From assembly GCA_013180625.2 (NCBI GenBank), contig SNVD02003180.1, positions 1 through 64,000 of the forward strand: 64,000 bases of DNA, written 5' to 3'. The DNA comes from Boswellia sacra (taxonomy: Eukaryota > Streptophyta > Magnoliopsida > Sapindales > Burseraceae). The notes under the pieces were generated by a model. That model ran no database searches. It was given only the letters and a program-made list of their open reading frames with translations, and was not told the origin of the DNA. This document shows, in pieces, positions 48,019 through 61,772 of this stretch. The first letter of the stretch is position 1. Each line of letters opens with the position of its first letter. The translations under genes were made by a program, and so were the position numbers.

Positions 48019-50640
48019 TTAAAAAGTAGGGATGCTGAGAGATCCGACATCAAGAACCCTTGGCAATATCTGTACCAACACATGATATAAAAGTATTATA
48101 AAAAGCTAGGACATAGCTAAAAGCAAACTTGATATTCAAATATTATGCCTCTGCTAATCTGGCATTAATTTTCAAGGGCACAAGATCATCAGCTCTTATA
48201 GCACCTAGATTCACAATTGCAGTGGTAGCACCTGCCTCATAAGCTGCTATGTGGAATTCAAATTCAAAAGAGCATGATTTGATGAAGACTGAAAAGCACT
48301 AGAAAAACAGAATGATAGGCCACTTTACCATCTTACAAATTTTGGTTATATATAAATGCAAGGGAAACTCCTTTTTCCTACAACCTTAGCAGCTAGTGGC
48401 AGAGGCTTAGTCAATTTAATTCAAATTTAATAGATATTTGCTCAGGACCTTGTATATCCAATTAAAAGGCATGCATATGTTCCTGATGTCTCGGAGGAAG
48501 AATTAACTGCCCATTATATCCAATAATTATTAGAACACATTCACCTAAAATGAGCTGACTTCAAATATTTTCAATCAAATAGAAGCCTTCAATTGGACTT
48601 CACTGGATTAGGGTTAGTTCTAAGAAATTTAGATATCGGTATATACATGCCAAAGAAGTACAAATAAGTGCTCAATTATGAGGATGCAATATTCACATTT
48701 AGTTGATCCCACTGAGCCAAACACCGATATAGACTTTACACGAATTCATGCCAGATACACTTGAACCTAGCTAAATTTTTTATCAATTGATTTTTAATAT
48801 TTCATGCTGCAGTTCATGATCTTATTCAGACTTCTATTCTTTAACAGGTCATTGCCTGAAAAATATTTGCATGATGTCCTTTATTGTTTACAGGTTCAAA
48901 ACATGAAACACCATGCACAACCAAAACAATTTTCCCTAACTAAAGATATCTTGTAAGGTACTGCTAATGGATAACAAAAAAGAATATAGTGAAAATGATT
49001 ATACGTACAAAACAACATGCATACCTGACAAGGCAGTAAGCTGACATAGTCATTAAAGATGATCCGAGGACAAGAAAAGCATCACATTCTTTGTCTGCCT
49101 CTATTGCCCTGTCATTCGTAGGGACATTGTCACCAAAGAAGACAACCTTCAAGTAATCACCAAAAAAAAAACAGTTATAGAAGAAAGAATTTTGGTAACT
49201 AAAATTTGAATGTGTCCATAATTCCAAAGCGGTCGATAAATGAGGGCAAGGTTTCATCCGACAAATTGAAAAAACATATGCTACATGATGGATAAATTTA
49301 AAACCTCCACCCAAGTGATACAAATTTATTTAAGCAAATAATTGATTATTACGTGTTGGTTTGTGAAATAATTTACAATAAATTAACAAATGAACCTACG
49401 GTACTTGCATAAGAAGCCTACATCTCGGGGTGGGCAGATTCCCGCCATCTGATGTGACCTAGGTGGGTTGCCATCAGGTTAATCTGTAAAACCCGAAATC
49501 TATTTGATTAGGATGAGTTTTGCTTGGTATTTCTTCCATAATAACAAATTCATGAGCCGCAGGGAATGCGTAACAGATACCAATACTCATCGAAAAAGGT
49601 GGACTAAACCTTTAGCCAAAAGTGCATATTAGTTATAAATGGATTTTTGCTTTAAGCCCCTAGAGCAAACCAAAAATATTGGCCCTAAAACAAACCAAAC
49701 TTCTAATTAATTTCAGAGAAGTTTTCTGACATAGGGACCTCGCAGTGCAACAATTATGCTTACACTTCTGCACAATTTATTCCAAGAAAACCCCAACAAG
49801 CAGACTTATCCACTTTCTACTTATGTTAATACATGTACAAGAATCTTTTATTAAATTTCTATAATGTTAAGAGGATAATTAACTCACAAATGAGTAGAGA
49901 GTGAATAAGAGAGTGCTCAAGAGGGTATAACTAGCATTCCTCTTACTTCAAAGCTAATTAAGAGTGTCATTATGTTCTACATGTGCATCCAAATGAATTA
50001 AGAATAAAAACAATTAACCATTCTATGTGAACATCTGACATTTTTTACAATTTAAAATTGATTCTTAATTACTCTAGTACTTCCAAATGAAGTTTTATCA
50101 TGACATTAGCAAAATCTCAAACCAAATTTAGGCATTTCTGCCTCACAGTTCTATAAATCATAGTTTTACATACATATAAATTTGAAAAATTTCATCTAAG
50201 TTGAAAATCCCTAGTTTTTACTATGCGCAATATACAAGAACTCAACAATTAGCTTTTAACATTTTATCCTAAAAAATCCCTCAGACTCCCCTTCATTACT
50301 AAGTTCTCAACAACTGGTTACTAATTTTTTATGCCTTTTAATCTTTATCATTATCAGATAATCAGTAAGAACAAATAACAGTTTTTTATCGCATTTAGGA
50401 GATATTACATCGTTAGCCTGTAGAATTTAAATATCTATTCACCAAAAAAAAAAAAATTTACGTCAGGTTTGACCACTCTATTACAATTTTGGCAAGTGGG
50501 AATGTGGAAATCGTCCTCTCAAAATTTCTCATCAATCTCAATATCACCATCGGGCCTCTACTTATGCCAAAGCTCTTGTCTGATCCAGGGTTGCCATAGT
50601 CCAAATTTTCAATGGCCGTTGCACACTGTTGTAGAATATT
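48019..50640 (-). pseudogene. SRT2-like sirtuin (NAD-dependent deacylase) pseudogene, copy B and flank
   Basis: Four 3' exons are recognisable on the minus strand: 50458-50640 (ENLDYGNPGSDKSF, then a frameshift before the zinc-binding NCN region), 49025-49146 (VVFFGDNVPTNDRA, KECDAFLVLGSSLMTMSAY), 48159-48248 (EAGATTAIVNLGAIRADDLV, PLKINAR) and 48019-48071 (ILPRVLDVGSLSIP, stop). These match the C-terminal half of plant SRT2, a SIRT4-like mitochondrial/nuclear deacylase. The NAD-binding GAGxS part was not found. The donor after 48159 reads AT where GT is expected, and the first listed exon is frameshifted. The two lowest-coordinate exons lie outside the segmental duplication. The gene is divergent from the neighbouring cytochrome c1 pseudogene. 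Confidence 0.85.
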
Positions 50641-53600
50641 AGTCATTGATCTATCCATCAATGGTCCCAAACAATAATGTGAAATCAAATATGAATTTTC
50701 TCCTAGGTATATAGAAAAATTCAAGGTCATTTATAAGCTCACTTCTTAAGCTTTGGGGTCATACTATAACCAGATGATGTATGCATCCAGCAACTTTATA
50801 GGCCGTTGAATCAGGGACTCAACTTAAGCATCTAATCCAACAATTTTCCTTCACTTGGCTATTTTTTGCAAGATTTAATTGCAACACATTGTTCTGGTCG
50901 CATGCAACTTTGTGAAACTATTTTGTCTATTCAAACCTTAAAGCCCTAATTGTTTTCCTTACGCTATTATCTTTGCAGCCTCTGGTGGTGGCTCATCTTT
51001 GACTCTTGGATCATGTCTCTCACTGATTTCATCTCATCTTGGCACAAAGTTAAAGCCCTAGAGCTATAGCAATCAATTTCTCCTCATCAGCTATCAATCT
51101 CGCAAATTACTTGCCGAACGAATTTGATTAGAGACGTGAAGGAAAACTTAGAGTCTAGAAGAAAAAGGGTCGTCGCAGCTCAACTCTCACAAGTTGGTTC
51201 ACCTTGCATGATTTGTATTTCTTTCAATCGATTTTTTTTTTTTTGGAAGATTTATAGGATTTTTATTCATTCCTTTTAATTCATAGCCTATTGCATTTTG
51301 ATTCAATGTGTTGTTAAAGTGGAAATCAAAATGAGGTTGGATTGATGATGGGGGGCGGGTATTCTTTCTATAATATGATTTGCAGAATATCCCGGCTCTG
51401 TCCAACCAATTTGGGATGCAGGATCAAAAGCGGCTTAGATCTAGTGGCATGAACTTATGTGGAATGCTTACACTACTACGGGTTGGTGTGTCAGGACTTT
51501 TGACTTTTGCCACTGTAGCTTATGGTGACGAAGCAGAACATGGCCTGGAGTGCCCAATGCCTCGTAATTGATTGTTTGTTTTATTATTTAATAGGTTTAA
51601 CTTCTAGGACTGGGATAATTTTGGAGACCTCTCTATTTCTGTTGGGTCTCAGTACTAGAATGAAATGATGTATCAATGCTTTTGCCCGAATTGAAGGCAG
51701 GGAATAAGTTATTATTGTTTTAACAATATCTTAATGCAGTTGCTGGAGTTGAGTAGATATTGGTAGGATTTCATTTTCCATTGTATCTTTACCATGTGTC
51801 TTTCTTTCCTCAAGAAAATATTTTATTTTTGGATATTTCTGTATCACCTGATTATGGTGTTCTAAATTGTGATGTACTAATGTTTATTTGATCAATATTT
51901 TGTTAACTGTATATGAGCAAGATTCGGAGGGTCACCAAGTATACCAGCAAGTTTGTGCATCTTGCCACTCCATGTCCTTGATTTCATATTGTGATCTCGT
52001 GGGTGTGGCATACACCAAATATGAGAACAAGGCTATGGCAATAGAAATTGAAGTGGTAGATGGGCTTAGTGATGAGGGCGAGATGTTTGCAAGGCCTGGC
52101 AAGCTAAGTGATCATTTTCCTAAGCCATGAAAGTAGGTGGGTATGCAAACAGAGGGGCATATCGTCCCTATTCAAGTCTTATAACAAAGGTATTTACGGT
52201 TTTCCAATTTATGACTATAAATGAACAACTATATCCCTACAGTTTCTAACTTCCAAGGCTTTCAGGCCTGTATAATGGTTAAAACTATGTGCTTGCTCTT
52301 CTAACTAGGATCATGATCCTCCAGCTGGTGTCTTGGTATTTTCTGCTTAATTTGTTAATTCCATACAGTTTGGCAATAAGGAAAGAATATTACAAATTTT
52401 TATAAAGTTAGTAAACTTAGTAAATAGTTTTACCTATTTAACAAAATTCCTATAGTTTATGCAAACTGGTGATATCCTTAAAATTTTCAAATAAATAATA
52501 ACATTGCTGACAATAGATTTCTTGAGATTCTCTGGCTGCTTGAAATTTCTTGAGGAAAGAAAAGTGGTTTGTCACACTAAGATGTCTTATGATTTTGGCT
52601 TCTTCGCTTCGGCCATGAAGGCAAACAAAATGAAAAGAAATTTTCGAGCTCTAAAATGAAGGAAAAATGTTAATAACCTGGTAAAAGATCAACACTGAAC
52701 TTATACTTAGTACGAGACAAAACTGTGTATAAGTGAATGCTCAGAAAGTGCCATCCTGCATGCTAACAATTGTAGAGCCATTGTTACTAAATCTCTACCG
52801 AAAATAAGAAGCATCATCTGTTAAATCTCAAATTTTAGAAGGTAGTTCTTTCCAAAGTTCATGTTTATCATTTTCAACATTACACAATCCTGTTGCTCTT
52901 TGGTTATAAAGCTTTTTAATGTGATGCGTCTTGTGTTGTCCTGGAATTATGGTTGTAGATTTGAGAAGGGCTTTGCTATAATTCTTACTTTACTAGAGGG
53001 GCAATTGTTATGCCCAAAACGCTTAATGATGTTACTGTTGAATATGAAGATGGTACCCCAGCAACTGAAGCGCATGTAATCATTATTTTACTTGATATTA
53101 CAGATCTCTGAAGAAAAAATGGGTTCTCATATTCTATTTGCCTTTTTGGCACAGATGGGGAAAGATGTTCTGACATTTTTGTCATGGACTGCCGAGCCAG
53201 AAATGGAAGAGAGAAAACTGGTAAATTCTTATCCTATTGAGCTTCATAGTATCTTAAAATGAAGACAGAAAGATTATATGCACAATTTAAGGTCATATGT
53301 CATGGTTTCATACGCCTCTGATCCTTATCTTTTGAGCGGTTTACCAATATTTTTTTTCCCTTTTTAGTACTAGATATGTATTTACATTGTTATTTGAGAA
53401 TGGAATTTTCACAAGAAGTTATCATAATGAGTTTGAAATTGATCTTGTGGTCATGCTGAATTGCTATATAAGTGCATGACCTCTAGTGCATATTTTTTTC
53501 AAGTGAGCAGTGGGTTTACTTCTAGCTAAAGCACCATCAGCATATTCACTTAGCTATTATAAGGAAGAAACAAGTGTGGGACGAATTGTTATTTTGCTAT

Positions 53601-53815
53601 AGGAGAATTATATGGATTCCATGGCTCTCGAAGCTCTCAATTTCCTTCCGATGAGAATGGGCTAGAAGGAATTTAATTATGTACTATCCCTATATAGTTT
53701 TTTTGCCTTCATAATTCTTTTTTTACCTTGTTTACTTCTCAATCTTTATGCTTCTCAGTTGTATTTTATTCTATTTAATATGTTTGTAGGTTTTGATTCA
53801 TAATGATAGTCACTT
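49147..53815. repeat. Segmental duplication, copy B (uninterrupted)
   Basis: It aligns with 27486-29313 plus 37837-40735. At the point where copy A holds the MULE, this copy runs straight through as CCCTAATTGTTTTCCTTACG (about 50945-50964), the empty site. It contains an SRT2-like exon, the cytochrome c1 pseudogene and the start of an unrecognised gene. Confidence 0.88.
51370..53221 (+). pseudogene. CYC1: Cytochrome c1 pseudogene (copy B), introns retained
   Basis: Exon remnants: 51420-51566 (LRSSGMNLCGMLTLLRVGVS, GLLTFATVAYGDEAEHGLEC, followed by a deletion of the PWPHKG segment), 51915-52188 ([19 protein letters not shown] with haem motif [32 protein letters not shown], decayed GAYRPYSSLIT), 52265-52335 (cytochrome c1 NGQNYVFA region, damaged), 52965-53074 (AMPKTLND-like start and VEYEDGTPATEA) and 53153-53220 (MGKDVLTFLSWTAEPE read with a shift). 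Better preserved in exons 1 and 2 than copy A. Introns are kept, so it is a non-processed pseudogene. The C-terminal membrane helix exon is missing. Confidence 0.92.
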
Positions 53816-55228
53816 GGCAAGCATCTACTATGCCCGAGCCATTCTAAAGTTGTTGGTTATAATTCTGCAAACATTGACCGTGTGTCAATATTGACATCAA
53901 AGAGAAGTCTTCAACAGCATGATGGGAGGTATGATTTACGCTTGTTCTTAATTACTTCTTTCCAGAAAACTAACTACACTTCATTCTTCCAGAAAGTATA
54001 GACAGCTGTAATTTTGTTATAATAGTTTTCTAATGATTGACTTGTCTTTTCTTTTTAAGATTGAAACCTTTTATGTCTGGATTTGCATGAATTAAGGCTT
54101 GATCATAGATACGACCTTAATAATATGTATATGCACTTAGCAAAGAAGGAAGAAAGTTCTGTGCATATGAAAGAGATGGGGTTTCTTTCTGAAATGTGGT
54201 TATTGACTTAACTTCCTACATATTCCAACCTTTACATAATAGAAATTTTTCATTGGTTTCTGTTGCATGAAGATGAGATATTCTGTAAACTCTTTATTTC
54301 ACTTATATGCTCATCCAATGTGGGGTAGAGATGGACCTCTGGTTTGTATATTGCACTGGTAACAAATGAAAATCTTATGTAGTTATGAGCTAGTTTTTTA
54401 AATTAATATTCACTTTGGTGAAATATCACTGTAGCTAATATATGTAACAGCTACCATCTATTTTATGTTCAAGGATTGGAGTGGCGTGGATCAGGAGAAA
54501 GCCAATGGTTATATATTTAACAGCCAGGTCTGTCTTCTTTGGTGCTTTTTTTTTTTTTTTTGGGGTCTTTTCTGATGGTCATTCTTCAATGATCATATTC
54601 TTTATTCAATCTGTAGTTCATTAAATGTCTTATCCATGTGTATACTGGGTACAGACACAAACACAAATGACACTTTTCTTGCAGTCATATGATGGTGGAT
54701 ATAATAGAAGAGAGTGGACTATTATGTTTTTGGTAAAGATGGAAGAGATAATTTGGAAAAAAATGAACGCAAATTCAAGTTAGCATTTTCTATTTAAATG
54801 ATGCATTTATTATTATTATTCTTTAAATATAGGTAAATGCATTTTCCTTTTGTAATAGGATAGGAAGGTTGAATTTTCAATTTTGTTTAAGCTGCATATT
54901 GAACACGTGATCTTAGTTGCAAGCTCTGGTTTTCAACAAAATTAATGTGCATCAAATGGCCTAATGATCTGTTCCAGATATATTCATGGCAAATAAGTAT
55001 TGTTCAATGCTTCACCTTGTAATTTCCCTGGTAGACATGTGTCGTTGTTGCATAAGGAGCATTGTGGGCAACTATGTAAGGATCAGTTACAGAGTTCCCT
55101 GCCCTGCAGAACAGAGGAAGAAGAATTGAGCCGCATTCAAGTGCTTGTAAACCTACATCGTTGCCTTGCATATAAAGTTTACGTGGTCGAATATGTCGAT
55201 TGCTTCACCTTGTACCCAAAGCTTTGAA
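53370..55228 (+). pseudogene. Exon fragments of an unrecognised gene (copy B and beyond)
   Basis: Coding-like pieces in one orientation occur with GT/AG-like borders: 53375-53500 (frameshifted partner of 40285-40425), 53835-53930 (SHSKVVGYNSANIDRVSILT, SKRSLQQHDG), 54474-54527 (WSGVDQEKANGYIFNSQ), 54685-54780 (SYDGGYNRREWTIM, GKDGRDNLEKNERKFK after a shift) and 55000-55228 (CNFPGRHVSLLHKEHC, RTEEEELSRIQVLVNLHRCL). They look like exons of one ordinary plant gene, but I cannot name it. At least two frameshifts suggest a pseudogene. The last exon ends in a stop at 55226-55228. Confidence 0.45.
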
Positions 55229-55259
55229 ACCACATCTCACTATCTCAACACGTGAATAT

Positions 55260-58200
55260 TGGAGGTTTTTTTTTAATTAAAGGATGATTCTAGCAATACT
55301 GATGTTGTGCAATTGTTATTTTTTTAATTTGTATATTTTCTATTAGAATACGTTGTATATCATATATTAATTAATTTAATTTTAATTTTCATAAATGTCT
55401 CAAAAATTTGATTTGAATTTGTTATTAGTTAATATTAAGTGGAATACCATTCAATAAATTTAATATAAATTTGATAAATTAAAATTAATTTTTATAAATG
55501 TTTTTGTAAAACATATTGCAAATCTATGAAGAAGGATAAAACGATAATTTGTGAATTCTAATTTGGGAAAAAAATTAAATATTGATATTAAGAATTAAAT
55601 TTATAAAATGAATTTTAACAAGTTAACATTAATTAACTTATTTTTTGGGTTAAGTAATAAAGTTTATTAAATATTGATTTTTGTTTATTTAAAATTTGAA
55701 GATTAAATTAATCTCATGAAAGTAATTATATTGATAATATGATAATAATTAAATCTCAAAATTAATTCTCCAAAATTCTACTTCAAAGAAACTAATTCAT
55801 GCTCATCACTATTATATTACATTAATTTGACTCTAATAATTTAAATTACACATGGAAGCTCATGATTATATAAAAAATTCATGAAAAAATATGACTAAAT
55901 TGATTCTAACTTAAGGGATGATTTTTTTTTTGTTTGAAATCTGAAAATGTATGAATATAAAAACATAAATGATTTTTTATTTTAATATCTGAATTGAAAT
56001 ATCTGAAAACTGATGATTTAATACATATATCTCTATTTATATATATTAATTTCACTTGTGATTTTATTTCACATAATAAAAAATTTGCATACAAAAGTTA
56101 ATTATAAATTTAATTTATTTAAATGTGTATAATTGGATACAAAAGTTACTTTTCTAAAAGAAATAGATGTATAAATAAGTTAAATGGCCATAAAAGAATT
56201 TTAAAAATATATAGATAATCACAATATAAAATTATAAATACATAACTAATAATATTCTCAAATTAAAATATTAGGTTATGTATAAGTTGGTCATAAATTA
56301 ATTTTATAAAGGCATTTACGAGAATTAAAGAAATAATAAATGATTTAGACATTTTGTATTCATATAAAAGATAAAAATGTTTAACTTTTTTTACGCAAGT
56401 GAAGGTGTCTTAGATTAAGTCTTGAGTCAAAAAAATCATGACAAGATTTGAAGTCCGAATTTAACTAATTCTCAATTTAGACAAAAAAAAAAAAATTAGC
56501 CCCTTACTAATCTTTTTTTTTTTTAACCAAGGCATCTGGGTCAGCTTAGACGCGCCATAACAACTAATCCTTGAGAGTGACTAGTATAATTACAACACAC
56601 TATCACGGTCTCCTATTTAAATCATGAGATAGGCCCTAAAATAGCCTTATCACTCCCTCCTTGAACACCTCTTGCCACTTGAAATAACCCATTGAGGTCC
56701 CCTTACTAATCAATCAAACTATATATAAAAATTTTATGATTGGATTGATTTGAATTAAGATAATTATATGTAAATAAAAGGTATTAATTAATTTATAATT
56801 TTAATTTGATTACTAATCAATCAAGCTAAATAGAAAAAATTATATATTTTCTACTTAGTTTGAATAATATAATCATACGCGAACTAAATATAAAGCAATT
56901 AATTGGTTTATTAGGTACTTTATACATATACACATATACTTTTTATAATAAAATAACAATCCTAACAATATTTAAATAAAAAATCATTTAATTAATATGA
57001 TATTTAGTAAATATAAATCGAGCATATTACAGCCTTAACAATCTTTATTTTGTGCATATAATATTGTATAAGTATTAATAAATACATAACATATAACAAA
57101 ATGATCTACATAAGATTTATATGAGCGGCAAAGTAATATGGCATATCATATAATTACTAACATTTGATTCTTTTTTTTTTTGTTTTGAAAATATAAAAAA
57201 GTCATGTTCACAACAGGTCATCATCTATTATTTGCAAGTAAATACTTTTTTTTTTCTTTTTAAGTTTAACATAAAAATCAATACATACATCATAAGAACT
57301 GTATTGTACCTTTCCTTGTTTTGAATGAATAATGCCTAGTAAAATGAATTTTAGTGAAAACAAATTAATATTTGTAAGGAAAAAAATTATTTAAACTAAT
57401 ATATTGTTTTATAAATATATATATCTATGTATTATATGCTTTAATAGTGTTATTATTTGCTAATTGCTATTATACACATATAATATGAATCCCTAAACAT
57501 ATGAAATAAAATAAATTAACATATATAGCTCAACGAGCGTTTATATAACTAATCAGTTATTATTCCCTATAAATACATATAAAATATAATATGATAAAGT
57601 AATACTCATTACAAAATTCAAATAACACAATACATCATCATTTGGTTTTTCAAGTTTTAGATTATACATTACATGTTAAGGTCATTAAGAGTAAGGCATT
57701 GAAAACATTTTCAGAATTATTACGAAATTTAAAGAACTAAATATTATCATTTCATATATTTAAAGTTTGAACAATTTAAATTACACTATTTCTAAACAAA
57801 TTAATATCTGAAAATTAAAAATCAAAATTAAAAATAAACAAGAAGTAAATATTGATTTGATTACTCAACTTGTTACAAAAATAATTAAATGGTTTAAAGG
57901 AATAGTCTAATTATAATTATAATTATTGATTCAAATTCTAATTAAATGATCAATTAATTAATTACTAAATAATAAATAGTTGATTAAAATAAACATTTAT
58001 GCTTTCGTAAAAACAATTTAATAATTTAATTTAAAATTTTCAATAATGTCACTATTGTGATTAAATTTTGTTAATTTATATCATTACAATTAATTAGTTA
58101 ATTGCGACTATTGTAATTAACTACTTGTATTTGCATATTATCTAAATAATTTAATTTTAATTATATGTAAATTTACTCGAAAGAATATATAGCAAAAATA

Positions 58201-59472
58201 ACATGAAAATAGTTAGCCCTTAATTCGATAAGTATATAAAAGTTGGAAAGCTATTCAAATTAATTTCATTTGATTATTTTAGTAAAGAAATAAACAATCA
58301 TACTCATAATAAATATCCATACAATATAAAACTTTCAAAAGAAAAATAAAAATAATTTACAAATTATTTTTTATTGAAATTAATTCTATATTATTAATAT
58401 TTAATGGTATTTAACTTAATTTGTACTTTTCATTTTTCTAGTTTATATCTTTTAAAAGATAATTAATTTTGAAAAGATAACTTCGAAATACTCAAATTTA
58501 AATACACAAAGTGGAATAATTTTGAATTTTTTTAAAAATGATAGGTCTGTTTTCTAAATGGGGAAAGTATTATTAATAAATTAATAGGGGAAAATCAATA
58601 GAATTTTTTTTTCTTGAATTTAAACATAAAAAATGGCATACTTTTAAATTTCTAAGTTATTAGGATTTCAAACTCAATTATATAGAATAATATACAAAAA
58701 AGGTGGTAAAAGGGTATAATTCTGGCAATACAAAAATTTGTTTAGAATAAAAGGATGATTGCAAATTGTTGTTTTCAAGATTCGTTTCCATCTTAAAACA
58801 GAGACGAAGTTGTAGCCAAATGTAATTAAACAGGGCAAGAGCATGTGTAGAATATTTATGATGAAATAATTATTTAAATACAATTTTAATTTAGTAATGA
58901 ATTTTTAATACAAGTGTTTATTTGTTATATATATTATTACATTTTCATACAACCAGATATTTAATCCTAATATTGTAATGTAAATTTCGTTAATTATTTT
59001 TTATTTATTAAGAGATTCAAAGAATTAAATATTGATTAAAATATAATTTAAATTTTGGATATTCAGTTATTTCACAAACAAATGATGCTGTAAATATGAT
59101 AAAAATTAATTCTCAAAGTTAATTATTCTTATGTCTCTCTCTTTTCTCATTTGATTTTTTTATCATTATACAACAAATATTACTTATGGTAACATTGGTA
59201 GCATATTGAAACAAATGCTACAAAATAACAATAATTTTAAAATACAAAATAACAAAATAACTATGATTTTAAAAAGATAATATTTTATTTGTTAAACGAT
59301 ATCTTCTCCCACTTATAATGCTACTGTTGAAGCTAAATCTATAACATTTTAAAAATGCCACAGAGGAGTTGTGGGGTCCGGAGTTGTGACTTAAAAAACA
59401 AGCGGGATAAATATTTCATTTCCCTCCAAGAAAGTTCTTTTATTTCCCTACCTGCCTATCTCAAACCCCAAT
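55260..59472. other. Very AT-rich interval, no gene recognised
   Basis: More than 4 kb composed mostly of A/T-rich sequence with TAATTAATT-type runs. No conserved open frame, RNA gene or clear transposon end. A less AT-rich patch at about 56515-56705 (AAGGCATCTGGGTCAGCTTA and downstream) may be an old dispersed repeat. Just before the LTR (59340-59400) there is a short GC-richer stretch without recognised content. Confidence 0.6.
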
Positions 59473-61034
59473 TGATTCATTTGAAACTAGCAAGTATATT
59501 AGCCGTATAAGTAATAAAGTGATAAGTAAAGTATTATTTCTACGATGATTGATTCTAATCAAATTTGTTTAAAACAATAAATTAGGGGAGAGGGGGAGGG
59601 GGTGTGGTGGAGGAGGATGGGTTTGGTTTGTTTGATCGATTGAACTAATGATAAAGAAAGAAAAAGTAATGATAATTAAAATTACGAGATATGAATTTGC
59701 GAGAACAACATTGAAATTATCAACCGTAGATAACAACAAGCTCTGTTCCCCAATCTTTCCTTAGTTTGTCGTTAAATAAAATAAGCATTTTATTTAATCT
59801 CTGTCCATTAAGCAATCTAGAACAAGCTCTCTAAATTTAATTGAATGGAAGCATTACGATGAGAAAGACAAGTTGATCTGAGCAATAAACACACAAGCTC
59901 GGATTATTTAACTTATGTTATATTTTCTTATTGCAATCTTTGACCACAATTTTGTTACTAATGATTAGAAATTCAAGACAATTACGGATCAAGATTTCTA
60001 AACTAGCAATAAACAATAACCAAATTCCATTTAGTTGAACATGGCAAACAAAATCAGCAATTAATCATGAGCATTAAATATGAAAAAATGCAAGCAACTT
60101 CAATTATAGCATTGGATAACAATCTTTTGAACAATCAATGCACACAATTCATATCTATGGCTTTGAAATCACCCTTAACCAAATAGGATTTAGTTATACA
60201 TGTTTGTAGGATTACACACTAAACATATAAGTTAACAACATAAGAATTCAAAAGAAGGAAAGAAAGACTTAGCAAGTCGTGCGAGATATTCTCCAAGTAG
60301 ACGAACATCCGTAGACTTCTTCCTCCCTCCTTCAAGGCTTCTTTCTCCTTCCTTATACACTACTCCTACACTACTCCTAACTAAAGAGAATTTAAAAGAG
60401 ATACAAGAGAGAATGTAAATTGTGTGTTCAAATGGAGAGAAATCAACCCCTTTATATAGATGTGTCTAGGGGACAAGTTGGTGGAGACAACTTGAATGCA
60501 TTAGGTGCAGATTGGATCTATGTCTTCTTTTTGCATTCTTTCCACCTCCTCCCACTTGTGGAGGTCGCTCCTTTCATCATGGCAACACCTATTTAATCAA
60601 TTGGATCAACATTACATGTGCAAGAACATTTCCAAAACTGAGAATAACCTCATTTACACAAAATGGTAACTCATGGTGAAAAATTAAAGTGCAAACATGC
60701 AAAATTACCACTTTGCACTCCTCTCGGTATTTCGACCATAACTTTCAATATACAACTCGGATTAATGAAGTGTAAAATTCTCTAGAAACTAGACTTTTAG
60801 AGCTTTCCAATGGTAATGGCTCAAAATTTGGTTCGTTGTAGATCAGTGCAGTTAATTCTGATAAGTTGACCGTCTAATGTAGGTAAAAATGAGATGTTTC
60901 ACTCCATTTAGTGTAAACTCTTTCAAAACTCTTACAATCATCAAAACAATACAAAAACATAAAAATATCAAGGAATATAACAAATAAGTATAGAGAAATT
61001 GATACAAAAATAATATATAAATATAGACCGATCA
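59473..61034 (-). mobile_element. 3' LTR of a Ty3/gypsy-type element, 1562 bp
   Basis: On the minus strand the LTR starts TGATCGGTC (61034) directly after the polypurine-like GTGTAGGGGAATT and ends ...GAATCA at 59473. The PPT context GGACTAGCAAAGTGTAAG followed by GGGGAATTTGAT is the usual junction of plant Tat/Athila-type elements. Its terminal part is homologous, in inverse orientation, to 1-744 of the window. Target duplication cannot be checked because the other LTR lies outside the window. Confidence 0.85.
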
Positions 61035-61751
61035 AATTCCCCTACACTTACACTTTGCTAGTCCTCAAGCAAACTTAACCGATACAAAAACAAAGCTAAA
61101 CTTAAACATAATATAAACACTAATGCAAAAACACAATAAACAAGAAAATTTAATTCCTCCACACTTAGATTGAATAACCTTAGACTCAAAGAAAGGAAAG
61201 GGAAAACAAATCACAAGATACAACAAACACAATGATATAGCTTAACTTTCAAACAGGCCTCAAAGATTGCATTTAATTACAACTTAAGGAAAATTTCAAA
61301 ATTATGCATTTGATCATGAATTTCATCTTTCAAAATAGTTTTCACTTTACCTCAATTCCTCGAGTGTGCCTATGTATAGCCATTCTAACTTAATCATTTG
61401 CAACCTGGATGAGTTTATGCATGTAAGTGAATCACATTTGATAATGAAAAACGAGCAAAATGAATTCTATAGGCCTGCTTTTCAAATCACTCTCTGCTAA
61501 TATAAACAAATACAACATTAAGGATCAAATAGGACTTTATTAAGCTTGTAATGTTTGGCAAGGGTGAAGGTATGATAAAGGATAATATTTTAGCTTAAAA
61601 CACCTATAAACATGCAAATCATTCAAGATTATACAGAGCTCAACCCCATAACATAAAATTTGTACAACGTATCCAACAACTCCCTCAAGCTTATTTACAA
61701 CCCCCACACTTAGTTGTAGTATTCTTTTCAAGTATACTGAAGGGCATAAAT

Positions 61752-61772
61752 CTCTCTCTCTCTCTCTCTCTC
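61752..61772. repeat. (TC)n microsatellite
   Basis: TCTCTC run of about 21 bases in the gag-only element. Confidence 0.9.

Noticed and set aside
56515..56705. Possible SINE or solo repeat in the AT-rich region
   Set aside because: It stands out by base composition, but I could not identify box A/B, a tail or a target duplication.
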